From Mercurialis annua (lineage: Eukaryota > Streptophyta > Magnoliopsida > Malpighiales > Euphorbiaceae): a stretch of 64,000 nt of DNA. Below are positions 12,395 to 34,000 of the stretch, one piece after another. The DNA lies in the NCBI RefSeq assembly GCF_937616625.2, contig NC_065576.1:11410501-11474500 (forward strand), in the 5' to 3' direction. Under the pieces are notes generated by a model. It worked only from the letters and a program-made list of their open reading frames with translations. It did not search any database and had not been told where the DNA came from. Both the position numbers and the translations under genes were made by a program. Each line of letters begins with the position of its first letter. Position 1 is the stretch's first letter.

Positions 12395-13500
12395 ACATGT
12401 AATTTACAATGAGTTGACATTGAGTTTACATTAGGTTGACATTGAGTCAGCGTTGAGTTACTAAGTTTATATTGAGTTGATATTAATTTACATTTCAAAA
12501 TTAAAATAATTTTCTAAAAGATTACTTCAGATTGACAATAGGTTTACATTGAGTTAATATTATAATTATATTGAGTTGACATTAGGATTATATTGAATTG
12601 ACGTTAGGTTTATATTGAGTCGTCATTAAGTAGACATTGAGTCGACCTTCAGTTGATATTAAGTTAATTTTTAAAAATATAATATTTTACTAAAAAAAAT
12701 TACTTTGGATTGACATGTAGTTTATATAAAATTTACATTGAGTGAACATTGGGTTTACATTGAGTTGACATTTAGTGAACATTAGGTTCACATTGAGTTG
12801 ACATTGATTCAACGTTGAGTTATTAAGTTTATATTGAGTTGACATTGAGTGAACATTAGGTTCACATTGAGTTGACATTGAGTTGATATTGATTCAACGT
12901 TGAGTTATTAAGTTTACATTAAGTTGATATTATAATTATATTGAATTGACATTAGGATTATATTGAATTGACGTTAGGTTTACATTGAGTCGTCATTAAG
13001 TAGACATTGAGTCGACCTTCAGTTGATATTAAGTTAATTTTTAAAATTATAATATTTTACTAAAAAAATTACTTTGAATTGACACGTAGTTTATATCAAG
13101 TTTACATTGAGTTGACACTGAGTAGACATTAGGTTCACATTCAGTCAACATTGATTTATTAAGTTTACATTGAGTTAATATTAGTTTACATTTTAAAATT
13201 AAAACAATTTACTAAAAAATTACTTCATATTGATATTAAATTTACATTGAGTTGACATTAGGTTTATATGGAGTTGATATTAGGTTAATATTGAGTTGAC
13301 ATTAGGTTTACATTGAGTTGACATTAGATTTACATTGAGATGACATTAGGTTTACATTGCGTTGACATTGAGTCGACGTTGAGTTAATGTTAAATTTACA
13401 TTGCGCTGATATTAAGTTGACATTAAATTTATATTGAGTTCAAATTAAGTTTATATTGAGTTCACATTAAGTTGATATTGAGTTGATATTCAGTTCATTT
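12395..13500. repeat. Tandem array of 11-12-bp TTGACATTGAG units with higher-order pattern
   Basis: The array alternates GTTGACATTGAG, GTTTACATTAGG and close variants, dozens of times. Longer AT spacers (AGTTAATTTTTAAAATTATA then TTTACTAAAAAAATTACTT) return near 12,335, 12,655 and 13,025, and a second spacer type returns near 12,480 and 13,180. Short units are therefore packed in larger repeats of about 320-370 bp. Frames inside it (for example 12690-12878 on the minus strand) give only periodic Asn/Gln/Ser/Thr peptides and are not genes. Confidence 0.85.
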
Positions 13501-14010
13501 ATTTTAAATTTACTTTTTGTTCATTTTAATAAAACCTTAGATAGTTTAATTCAAATTACTATTAATTTATCTCACTTCATAAATTATTTTTAGTAGTATA
13601 AATAATGAAGTTGACATTGAGTTGATATTGAGTTTACGCACACCACGACGGGTACCACTACCACGTATCCGACCATGACCACTTCGGTCCGACCACCGAA
13701 CCACCATATTTATTAATTTTAACAAACAAAATATATTTTTCAATTTTAACAAGTGAAAAATCTTACTAGTTTTACTCATGTATGAATAAAAAGTGAAATA
13801 TAAATATTTTTATTTTTTTATTATGTAATTTTTTAATAAATAAATTAAATTAGACTAATTTAATAATATATTTATAGTAAATATAATTTAATTAGATATT
13901 TATATTTTATTTAATTTGTATTGTAGAACTAATTTCATTTTAATAAATTAATTTAAATTTATAATCAGTTATATATATATCATATAGAGCAAACATTGAT
14001 AACAATAAGG

Positions 14011-14076
14011 CCTTGTCTTGATGGCAAAGCACAAAGTCTTTCATTCAAGAGGGCAAGGGTTCAAATCCCCTTATCC
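14011..14076 (+). repeat. tRNA-like module, inverted relative to the one at 11,954
   Basis: It contains a B-box GGTTCAAATCC within GGG/CCC and a weak A-box (CTTGATGGCAAAGCAC). It shares with the 11,954 module the pattern GTCTTG...GCAC...AAAG...GGGTTC-AATCCC followed by AAAAT...TTTATTTAATT. The two modules face outward around the 12.4-13.5 kb array, suggesting one composite element with inverted ends. Confidence 0.45.
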
Positions 14077-14695
14077 ACAAAATGGTGTTTTATTTAATTT
14101 TTAATTATCTAACCAACATTGGTTCAACCATTAAAAATGGTTAGACCACAAACCATATGAAAAGAAAAAAAAAGTATAAAAAATTTGGTAATCCATATGA
14201 AAAGAGTTGTATTTTTAGTCCCCAAATTAATATATGATGTCTTTCAAACTCCAAGAAATACTAAATTTTCTTTGACAAAAAAAAAATGAAAGTCATTGAG
14301 ATTGAAAACAATAATTCCATAGCGGTTAAGTATTTTTTAAAAAATATACTTAAACTATTTCATTTTGTTAGAATTGTATTAAGAATTAATTCAGCTGGCC
14401 AAACATATTCATTTTTTATACAAGTAAAAAAATTACTATATGTTCCTAAAATTAAAAATTACGAAACTGAATTGGAAAAAAATTCTGTTTGGTTTGGCTA
14501 AAATTTTGAAGAAAAAAGTTAAGTGGTTGCATTTTGTCCGTTAAATGATAATTTTATAACAAGAAAATAAGTAGAATGACCTGTAATGAAAATTGTGAAG
14601 TTCCATTGATGCCTAAATTTCATATGATGAACAGTTGGAGTACAGCAAAATTATCAAAAATTGCGGCCATCTAAGTCCCCTCCGGAGAGGGAAAA

Positions 14696-25725
<11,030 letters not shown>

Positions 25726-26093
25726 TTTTCAATTAAACCAAGGAAATGATTGAAACTCTTTTAGGGTTTAATAAATATAGGATAAATATTAGCAATGTTG
25801 GCTGTCGCAAGAAATTTGCTTATATTTTGTTTTGATTTCTTCACTGTTGGTGATTTTAGGGTTTATGGGAGGTTTTATCAGTAGGGGTTTAAATTTTTGA
25901 ACCGGCTTCGAATCGAACTCGAGTGCAAGCAGTAAAAGAACTGGATTGCTAAACACCGCTCCTTTTTACTTAGTACCGCACAGCCACATTACATATTTGC
26001 CCTTTTCACTTTTTCAATAGAAAACCAATTCATAAAAAAAAACCTAAATCCTCTCAACTCATTCAACTTTTCACAAATTCATATTTTACGAAA

Positions 26094-26603
26094 ATGTCGG
26101 ATTCGGAACGAGATAGAAATCGACAACCTCCGGTAAGTTTTTTTTTTATTAATTTCGGTTTTTTTTTTTAAAAAAACAATTAAAAAAAAAGAGAAGTTGG
26201 GATTTTACGTCCCCTCCGGAGGAGGAGACGCCGGAAAACGGCGTCCCCTCTTCCGGAGGGGACGTGAAATCCCACGTTCCCTCCGGAAGAGGGAACGTGG
26301 ATTTCCCACGTTCCCTCTTCCGGAGGGAACGTGCGGCGTCCCCTCTTCCATATATTTAACATAAATGTTTTAGTGAATATTACATATATTTAACATATTG
26401 AATTTACTTGTCTATTTATGGTATTACAGTGGATGACACTGGTGACCACCTCGTACGAGCATTTCATCCAAAAAGTCAGCACGATTACCGCCCAACATAG
26501 ACAGCACTGCGAATTTGACGGCATTCCGGAGTTGGAGACTGAGACGGAGGAGGCCAGCACGGAGTTGGAGAGAGTCATTGCCGCTTGGCGCAGTGCCGAC
26601 TGA
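26094..26603 (+). CDS. Small second gene of the MULE, unknown function
   Basis: Exon 1 is 26094-26132 (CCG|GTAAG donor) and exon 2 is 26430-26603 (ATTACAG acceptor, TGA stop). Together they give 70 aa in one frame. The peptide starts MSDSERDRNRQPP, is acidic in its second half (ELETETEEASTELE) and may form a short helix. I recognise no family. It starts about 150 bp inside the left end and points inward, like the second gene of MuDR, but it has no visible similarity to mudrB as I know it. The N-terminus loosely recalls that of the transposase (MTDNEYNSSGNEYRQ). The gene model is inferred from splice signals only. Confidence 0.5.
26205..26352. repeat. GC-rich palindrome array, left side of the MULE (intron 1 of the small gene)
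   Basis: Successive near-palindromes contain CCCCTCCGGAGGAGG, CCCCTCTTCCGGAGGGGAC, GTTCCCTCCGGAAGAGGGAA and CCCTCTTCCGGAGGGAACG. Each can form a strong hairpin. The array contrasts sharply with the AT-rich surroundings. A counterpart lies at 29,946-30,136. Confidence 0.85.
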
Positions 26604-26836
26604 GTGCTGTTAGTATATGTTGTATGTTTATATTATTAGTACTTTTTTCTGATTATGGACTTGTTTTCTTTAGATGTTAGTTTCTAGAGAATTTTTTTAT
26701 ATTATGTACGTGTTTGTTTTTATGCAATTTCATGAACATTTTTAAATATTACGTACTGTGGAGTTCAAAAATATTACACGTATAATAATAAAACACACAA
26801 TCAGCATAATTACAGAATAAACATTTTACAATCAAC

Positions 26837-29800
26837 TCAATCTGCCATACCTATCAAACTATCCCATTGCTCTCTCCTATTAGCATATAAAGTATGCCAA
26901 GACTGAACAGTATGGTCCCTGTGCTGGAGCCACAGGGTGGGAATTGGTGGGACAGGAAAATTATCCTGCAAATTCAACCTAACAAAATGAGCGCGTCCAC
27001 TAATATACAATATCACTATCTCCTTCGATGGTCGTGAGTGAACCTCAGAGGAATGCAAAGGCAGAACAGTAAACGAAGAGAACCGCGTCTTTTGTAGCGT
27101 CCCGCCTTGTATGTAAATAACAGCTGCATTGAAGATAGTGGCAATAGGGAACAAGTCATCCAATACCTGCATCCATTTAATAAGTCAGAATATAAATATC
27201 ATTTTTTAAAAAAATATAATAACTTTGTGATAAATTTATATAATTCAATTAAATACCTGCATCCAGTAGCTAGGGCCACACTCTCCGCCTTCCCAGCTAA
27301 TACGTGTAATGGCCGCTTGCAACCCATCAATGAAAATACCCTCGTATCGATAAGGGTGGGCGGAGATTTCGTTTGCAATGTTCATTCTAGTCATTCCCCA
27401 CATCTTCTCGTCACCATATATGTGGTCTGCCACCACGCGAAATCCACAGTTGCCGTCTCCACGCACGTCCACAAGCTCGTCAACGAATGGTAAAAGGAAT
27501 CCTGGAATAACCTCCGCATTTTGCAAACCAGCTGCGGGAAATTAAAAAAATATTATTATAAATAACAAGGATACTACTACAGTAGACGTACATAACGAAT
27601 ATTAGTGGATGATAATTACCTGACGCGGATGTACGATTTTTCTGAGCTTTGGAAGATTTAGGACGACCAGGTACACGGTCCTTGTACTCATGACGACTCG
27701 GATCCCGCTTCGTTGATTTGCTCCCCTTTGGTCGACCTCTGACATTTGTTTTAACTTCTGGTTCCATGTAGCCTAAGTCTTCGGGGTGAAGTCGCTCTCG
27801 AACAATACGAGAAATATCACGCAACACTGAAGGATCCTTAGTCATGACCTCGTCGGCGACCTCGTGAAAATACTGATGTTCCTCAGTCTGAAAACCAGCA
27901 AAATCGGGTTGCGCAGATGTGTCCAACCCATCGCCGAGAATAACAAGTTTCGTCCAAAACGGGTGTATACTGTCAAGGCTGATCGGGTTACCTACAAATA
28001 ACACATATTAGCTTTCAATAACAATATTAATATTTTTAATATTAGTATTCAATGAAAGTGGTGCGTGATACCTGAATCGACCACCGCTCGCAGCTCACAT
28101 GCACAGGGGATCTGATGTGTTGATCTAACCACACAACCACAGCGATCGTAGACATCGGTACTCAATTCTCGCATACGCCTTAGTTCTTTCGATATTAAAT
28201 CCAGACAGTAATGCGACACTCTGCATGAGAGCTTGTCAAATGGAAAACCGCGTCGATGTACGCCAATAGTCCGTCTGGAGTCCTCAAGTGTTTTGTTGCA
28301 GTAATTTTAAAACATTTATGTTAATAATAATGACAACATAGTTTGTATAAGTACGAATATTACTCGAGAAGAATGTTACCGGATATCTATCAGCTGCGAC
28401 TGTATAACTTTGTCGACCTTCGTCCAGACTGTGTCCAGAGCACCGGTGCTAGAGTTGAGCCACTGCTTAAGCTGAGCATGTGCGCTCTCGACTCTACATG
28501 TGGTGGTGTTTCCAAAATGTAGGACTAAGTCCGTCCAGCAAGATACGAACTTCTCTCTGTGTCCCAGCCAAGTCCCCTCAATGTACTGTATCAACCCTGG
28601 AAAACCTTTAAACCGATCTCTGAAGTGCTCCACAGCTATGTTATATTGATCAAAACTTGGCGCTCTGATAATTTTCTTCCATGTACTATTCTTGAAAATT
28701 TCAGCAAACTCTTGGTTTTTCCCACTAATTCTGTACACTCTATCTTCTACGTCCTTATTTATGTGCCACGTACATAGTAGATGAGAAGAACGTGGGAAAA
28801 CCTCTGACACTGGTCTCATAAGCCCCAATTCTCGATCAGTAAGAATAGCGCTCGGATGAATATGTTCCCCAATCAAGCACCTGCATTATTGCCCGATGAT
28901 TTAATAAGTAATTTGAATTTGAATATCATTAAAATATCAAATAACATAATTATAATTAAATACCTCAGTCTCTCCAATACCCATCTGTAGCTCCCTTCAG
29001 TCTCATCCTTCATAATTGCATATGCAATTATGAAGTTCTTGTTGCAAGGAGTCATTCCAATAATCTCAAAAAAAGGCAGCTTGTACTTGTTCGTCTTGTA
29101 CGTGGAGTCCATGCCGATGATCCAGTAGTACGTACGAAGTAGTCTCACTGAATCAGGATGAGCCATGAAAATATGGGTCAACACACCTGTATCCTCCTCA
29201 GCAAGAGTCCAGTGTACATAATCATTTTGCTGAGCCATGTGATAAAATTGCCCAACCACATCTCTACCCTCAAAGCTAGACTTTCTCAAAGTCTCTCTAT
29301 AGTTGTACACTTGCTTTATTGTAGGGTTGTCAGATGGTACTTTTTCTTTTAAAGCTGCCATGATAGAACACGGCTTCGCTTGTGCCGCACTCATATCTCG
29401 CACAATTTCTTTCGCCTCGCCACTCAGCCCACTCATCTGACGGTATCCTTCAGGATACACAGCTAGAGCATGGTTGTGTGTACTCGAAATACCAGGATCT
29501 GTAAGTATAAACCATGCAGTCTTTCCTAATTTGACAATAATTTTAAATTTGCACTTACACGCTTTTGTCTTCGTATTTTTCCGTACGAAGGAATCAGAAT
29601 CTGTGAATGAACCTCTGTAACGCTCACCCCGAGCACATCGTAGAAGCTTCTTTTTCCCCTCGTTCTTATGTGACGAAATGACTAATTCAAATCCAATCTT
29701 TATAGCAGTACTCTTAGCCCAAGTAATTGCTTCAACATCACTATCAAACCCATGATCTAGCTTAAACCAATCGCTGTAATCAATTCCATCACCGCCATAA

Positions 29801-30250
29801 TCTTCTAAATCAACCTGCAAAACATAAATACTTACGTTTAACAAATCGAAATAATATGTAATAAAAAGTCGTAATAATATGGAATAAAAAATTACTGTAA
29901 TTATTAAAAAAAATCATTTCAACGTTTTTTTTAGCAGTAGTTAATTTCCGGCCGCGACGTTTCGGTCGCGGCCGGAAAAGGGGACGCTGGCGTCCTCTCC
30001 AGAGGAGAGGACGCCGGCGTTGGGCGTCCCCTCTAGAGGAGAGGACGTTGCATTTCACGTCCTCTCCTCTGGAGAGGACGGCAAACTCTGGCGTCCCCTC
30101 CTCTGGAGAGGACGTGAAATTCAATCGTCCCCCTTCACAAATTTTAAATAAAAATTTAAAAAAACTAATTTTTACCTCGGAAAAGCCGGGAAAACTTGTT
30201 TCCGACTGTCGGTACTCGTTTCCCGACGAATTATACTCGTTATCCGTCAT
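26837..30250 (-). CDS. MULE transposase fused to an OTU-type cysteine protease domain
   Basis: Exons (minus strand): 30250-30176, 29814-28964, 28880-28380, about 28320-28080, 27991-27620, 27531-27257, 27166-26837. In order they carry an acidic N-terminus, a FAR1-like zinc region (C-x-C ... HNH), and the MULE DDE core with GMDSTYKTNK, LTDRELGL and CRVESAHAQLKQW. Then come a SWIM-like segment (CGCV...IPCAC), AT-hook-like GRPKGSK and GRPKSSK, and an OTU-like domain with VRGDGNCGFR (catalytic Asp and Cys) and GRAHFVRLNL (catalytic His). The DDE core cuts and inserts the element; the role of the OTU part is unknown, and it may act on ubiquitin-like conjugates. The exon 3 to exon 4 junction with the obvious GT and AG is out of frame, so either the model is imperfect there or the copy carries a frameshift. 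All other junctions agree. Confidence 0.85.
29946..30136. repeat. GC-rich palindrome array, right side of the MULE (intron 1 of the transposase)
   Basis: It contains CCGGCCGCGACG...CGTCGCGGCCGG-like arms and then several palindromes such as TCCTCTCCAGAGGAGAGGA, GTCCCCTCTAGAGGAGAGGA and GTCCTCTCCTCTGGAGAGGA. It mirrors the left array in position and type but not in exact sequence. Confidence 0.85.
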
Positions 30251-30492
30251 TTTACTCGACTTTTTACGTAGTTGTTCGAGTGTGTTCGAATGAGTTGAGA
30301 GAACTTTTTTTTTTTGAAATTTTGCTAAAGGGTAAAAATGTCTTTCGCCTGTGCGGTGCTAAGTAAAAAGGGGCGGCGAATAGCAATACCCTAAAAGAAC
30401 GGTAATGAAGTGTGAAAAGTTAATGTTTAGGCTATTAAAATTTTACTATGTTACAAATTAAAGGTAATATTGATTAATGTTTATAAATTAAA

Positions 30493-30810
30493 GGCTTAAA
30501 TGCACCAAAAATCACCAACTTTCGCGTGTTTTTGGTATTGAACATAAACTTTTAATTTTGGCAAAAAAATACATGAACTTTCAAAATTTTACAATTAAGA
30601 CCACCTGCGTGTTTCCTTTGAAAAATAGTGCAATTTTACATCCAAAACGGCGCCGTTTTAATCTAAAACGGTGTCGTTTTACATCCAAAATAGTGTCGAT
30701 GTCTTTAATTGTAAAATTTTGAAAGTTCATGTACTTTTTTGCCAAAATGAAAATATTATGTTAAATACTAAAAACACGCGAAAGTTGGTGATTGTTGGTG
30801 CATTTAATCC
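30493..30810. mobile_element. MITE, Mutator type, 9-bp TSD TAAATTAAA
   Basis: Starts GGCTTAAATGCACC and ends GGTGCATTTAATCC, with inverted repeats of about 110 bp sharing ATCACCAACTTTCGCGTGTT. Perfect 9-bp repeats TAAATTAAA flank it (30484-30492 and 30811-30819). The middle has three AAAACGGCGCCGTTTT-like hairpins. It is 318 bp with no coding. Confidence 0.93.
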
Positions 30811-30836
30811 TAAATTAAACTAATTAGTAACTAAAG

Positions 30837-30968
30837 TAATAGGAAATATAATTAGAATCAATGTGATATGATTTTTGTATATGGATATATATGTAATTTA
30901 TGTATTGTGTATTAATATAAATAATAATCTAGGGTTCACATGTTTGAGTAAGACTCTCCATTTCTATA
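30837..30968 (+). repeat. 5' LTR of the short-LTR copia element
   Basis: 132 bp, TAATAGGAAATATAATTAG at the start and CATTTCTATA at the end, directly abutting the primer binding site. About 96% identical to the 3' LTR. Confidence 0.9.
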
Positions 30969-30980
30969 TGGTATCAGAGC
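30969..30980 (+). other. Primer binding site, initiator-Met tRNA
   Basis: TGGTATCAGAGC is a perfect match to the common plant copia primer site and follows the 5' LTR without spacer. Confidence 0.9.
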
Positions 30981-31013
30981 TGCCTGAATATTTTTTTCTT
31001 ATTTCAGCCAACC

Positions 31014-34000
31014 ATGTCTTCTTCTTCCATATCAAATCCATCAATCATTGCTGCATTTGCTACTTCTTCTCCCATATCAAATCCATCAACCATGTCTTTT
31101 TCTTCTTCTTATACGCCTTCTACCTTTCACTCTGTTTTCAATGTCAGTAATATCAAAAATCATGTATCTATCGTTCTAGACTTTACCAATTTTCTTCTTT
31201 GGCAAACCTTATTCGAAATATTTTACGATGTCACCAGATCTATAATCATATTGAAATTGATTCCATCATTCCCTCACCTACCATACCTTCCAATGATTCT
31301 GATCCTCAAGAAATCATCACCAACCCTGCATATACTATTTGGCAACAAATAGACTACGTTATTATTTCATGGATTCATACTACAGTTTCCATTGATATAC
31401 TCAAACACATTCTTAAACCTGGAAAATTGCCTACTGCCCGAGAAACTTGGAATGAAATTCAAACTCTTTTCAAAGATCATGTTAATGCAAAATACCTCCA
31501 ACTCAAACTCGCCTTCAACCAAGCCTCAAAGGGATCTCGCTCTATGTCAGAATATTAGCACTTTATTAAATCTACTGTCGATTATCTTCACTCCATTGGT
31601 CGTCCGATTGATGATAATGATGTTATTCTCCAAGTTCTATCGGGGTTACCTCCTTCATATTCTGATGTTGTAACTGTCATGACTGCAAAAACGCCTTCGC
31701 CTACCTTTTTGGAGTTGCGATCATTCTTGCTTGCCCATGAGTCCCGCCTGCAAAAGAATCTAAATCAAATCTTGACAGTGAAGCTCTTGTTACTTTTCAA
31801 CATTGTGGTGGCTATAACAGCCGCGGTACATATCGTGGAAATTTTTTACGAGGTGGTCATTATGTTCAGTCTCGTGGTAGCTATGGTTCCTCTAACGGCA
31901 TTCATTCTCGCGGTAGTGGTTTTAGAGGTGGTTACTCTCATAATTCAGCCCCTCGTTACAACAACAATCCTTCTTATACTAGCAGATTTTCCAACAATTT
32001 TCAGAATCGTTCCCCATGGAATTCAAGTTCTTCTATTCTTGGTGCTCCTCCCCTTCAATGTCAAATTTGTGACAGCACTTCTCACACTGCAAAATACTGT
32101 CACCAACGCAATATCAACACCAACGATGTACACGGAACCTTTGTCGGTCTTCACCTTCAAGAACCCACTTGCAAACAGACACGGGTGCATCATGCCATAT
32201 GACTAATGATGCTCATATTTTGGATAGTTACAAACCTTATAATGGTACAGATACTGTTCGAGTTGGTAATGGTGGCAGATTACCTATTACACATGTTGGT
32301 CAGAAAATTATTCATACTCCCTTTGCTAAATTTATTTTGAAAAATATTTTAGTGGTTCCTGACTTATGGTTTAATCTTATTTCTGTTCGTTGCTTTGCTT
32401 TTGATAATTCTTGTTCAATGAATTCTGATTCTTTGGGTTTTTGTGTCAAGGATCTTCCAAATCAGAAAACCATCCACCGCTGCAATAGTTCCAGACACCT
32501 CTATCCATTTTCAACTGCAAATTGCCATGATTCAACGTCTTCTCCTTCAACTTGTGTTGCTTCCAAAGTATCTTCGTCAATTTGGCATCAGCGTCTTGCT
32601 CATCCTGGTGTTCCTGTTATGTTTAAAATATTTCAGCAAAATGCAAGTCTTTTTAATTGTAGACAAATTGAAACTTTCTGTCATGCTTGTCAACTTGGGA
32701 AACACTCTAAATTATCTTTTCACGATTCAATAAATGTATCTGTTGCTCCATTTCATTTGATCCATTCTGATGTTTGGCATGCACCAATTGCTTCTTTTAC
32801 TGGATACCGTTATTATGTATTATTTCTGGATGACTATAGTGGATACGCTTGGGTCTATCCATTGCGTGCCAAAAGTGACGTGTTTGATACATTTGTTCTT
32901 TTTCATAATATGGTTCATACTCAATTTAATATGAAAATTAAACAGTTTCAATGTGATAATGGTGGTGAATATCTTAATAAGAAATTTGACAAACTGTTTC
33001 AAGATGAAGGGATTATTGCTAAATTCTCATGCCCACAGACACCTCAACAAAATGGACGAGCTGAGCACAAGCATAGAACATTGTTAAATCCTGTTCGCAC
33101 CTTATTATTTCAATCAACAAAGCCATCATAATTTTGGGCAGAAGCTTTGAATTACTAATCGAATTCCACATGCTTCTTTGCATTTCCAGAGTCTGTATGC
33201 CTTACTTTTTCAAAAACCAGCGGATATCACAATGCTCAGAGTATTCGGATGTATATGTTATCCTCACATCACCAATCCGATTCCGAATAAATTGGCACCC
33301 AGAGCTCGGACATGCATCTTTATCGGATACCCACCAAATCAAAAGGGATTTTGTTTCCTTGAATTGGAAACTTCTAAAGTCTTTGTTTCCAGACATGTTA
33401 CCTTCTTTGAGCATATATTTCCTTATTCAAAGGAAAAATCAAGTACTATAGATTGGCAATTATTTGATATTGAACATTTTGGAAATTTTCAAAATCCTGT
33501 TCAGGTAATAACTCTCCCTTCCATATCTCCCTCTTTTAATTCTCCTTCTCCAAATAGCTCACCTTTTTCCCTTAATCACGCCACAAATCATTCCATCACA
33601 TCACAATACTAAAACTCACCTTCTTTATCTACACCTCAATCAACTTCACATACCATAACAAATTTACTAATCCCTCATCCTTCACAAACTGAATTCAATA
33701 ACCCACCAATCAGCCCCTCCCTTTATTCTCCATCACTACCTAATTCCTCATCCAATCATCAACCTCAACCCATTTCAAATATTCACCCTATGGGAACCCG
33801 TGTGAAATCTGGTATTTTCAAACCTAAAACTATCCACACTCTTTTTACTCAAACCACCTCTTCATTACCTATTGAACCTCGATCATTGAAAAAGGCTCAA
33901 CAATACCCAACTTGAAATGATGTTATGCTAATGGAATATCAAGCACTGTTAGACAACAACACGTGGGATCTTGTGCCTCCACCAGCCGCGACACATAATA

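Larger units (their letters stand above)
25942..30391. mobile_element. MULE DNA transposon with 9-bp TSD, about 4.45 kb
   Basis: The inverted ends share CGCTCCTTTTTACTTAGTAC / CGCCCCTTTTTACTTAGCAC and continue ACCGCACAG. The ends are flanked by a perfect 9-bp direct repeat TAAAAGAAC (25933-25941 and 30392-30400). Inside are two convergent genes: a seven-exon transposase-OTU gene on the minus strand and a two-exon small gene on the plus strand. The first intron of each holds an array of GC-rich palindromes. The left end lies 217 bp from the NAT10 start codon, so the element sits in or next to that promoter. Well-matched ends and largely open frames suggest a young insertion. Confidence 0.93.

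Noticed and set aside
12690..12878. Minus-strand frame in the repeat array
   Set aside because: The peptide is a direct reflection of the 12-bp repeats (NVNPMFTQC-like periodicity) and has no independent support.
12395..13500. CRISPR array
   Set aside because: Repeats are degenerate, there are no unique spacers, and this is a plant nuclear sequence.
14286..14501. Plus-strand frame of 71 aa
   Set aside because: AT-rich chance frame with no splice or domain support.
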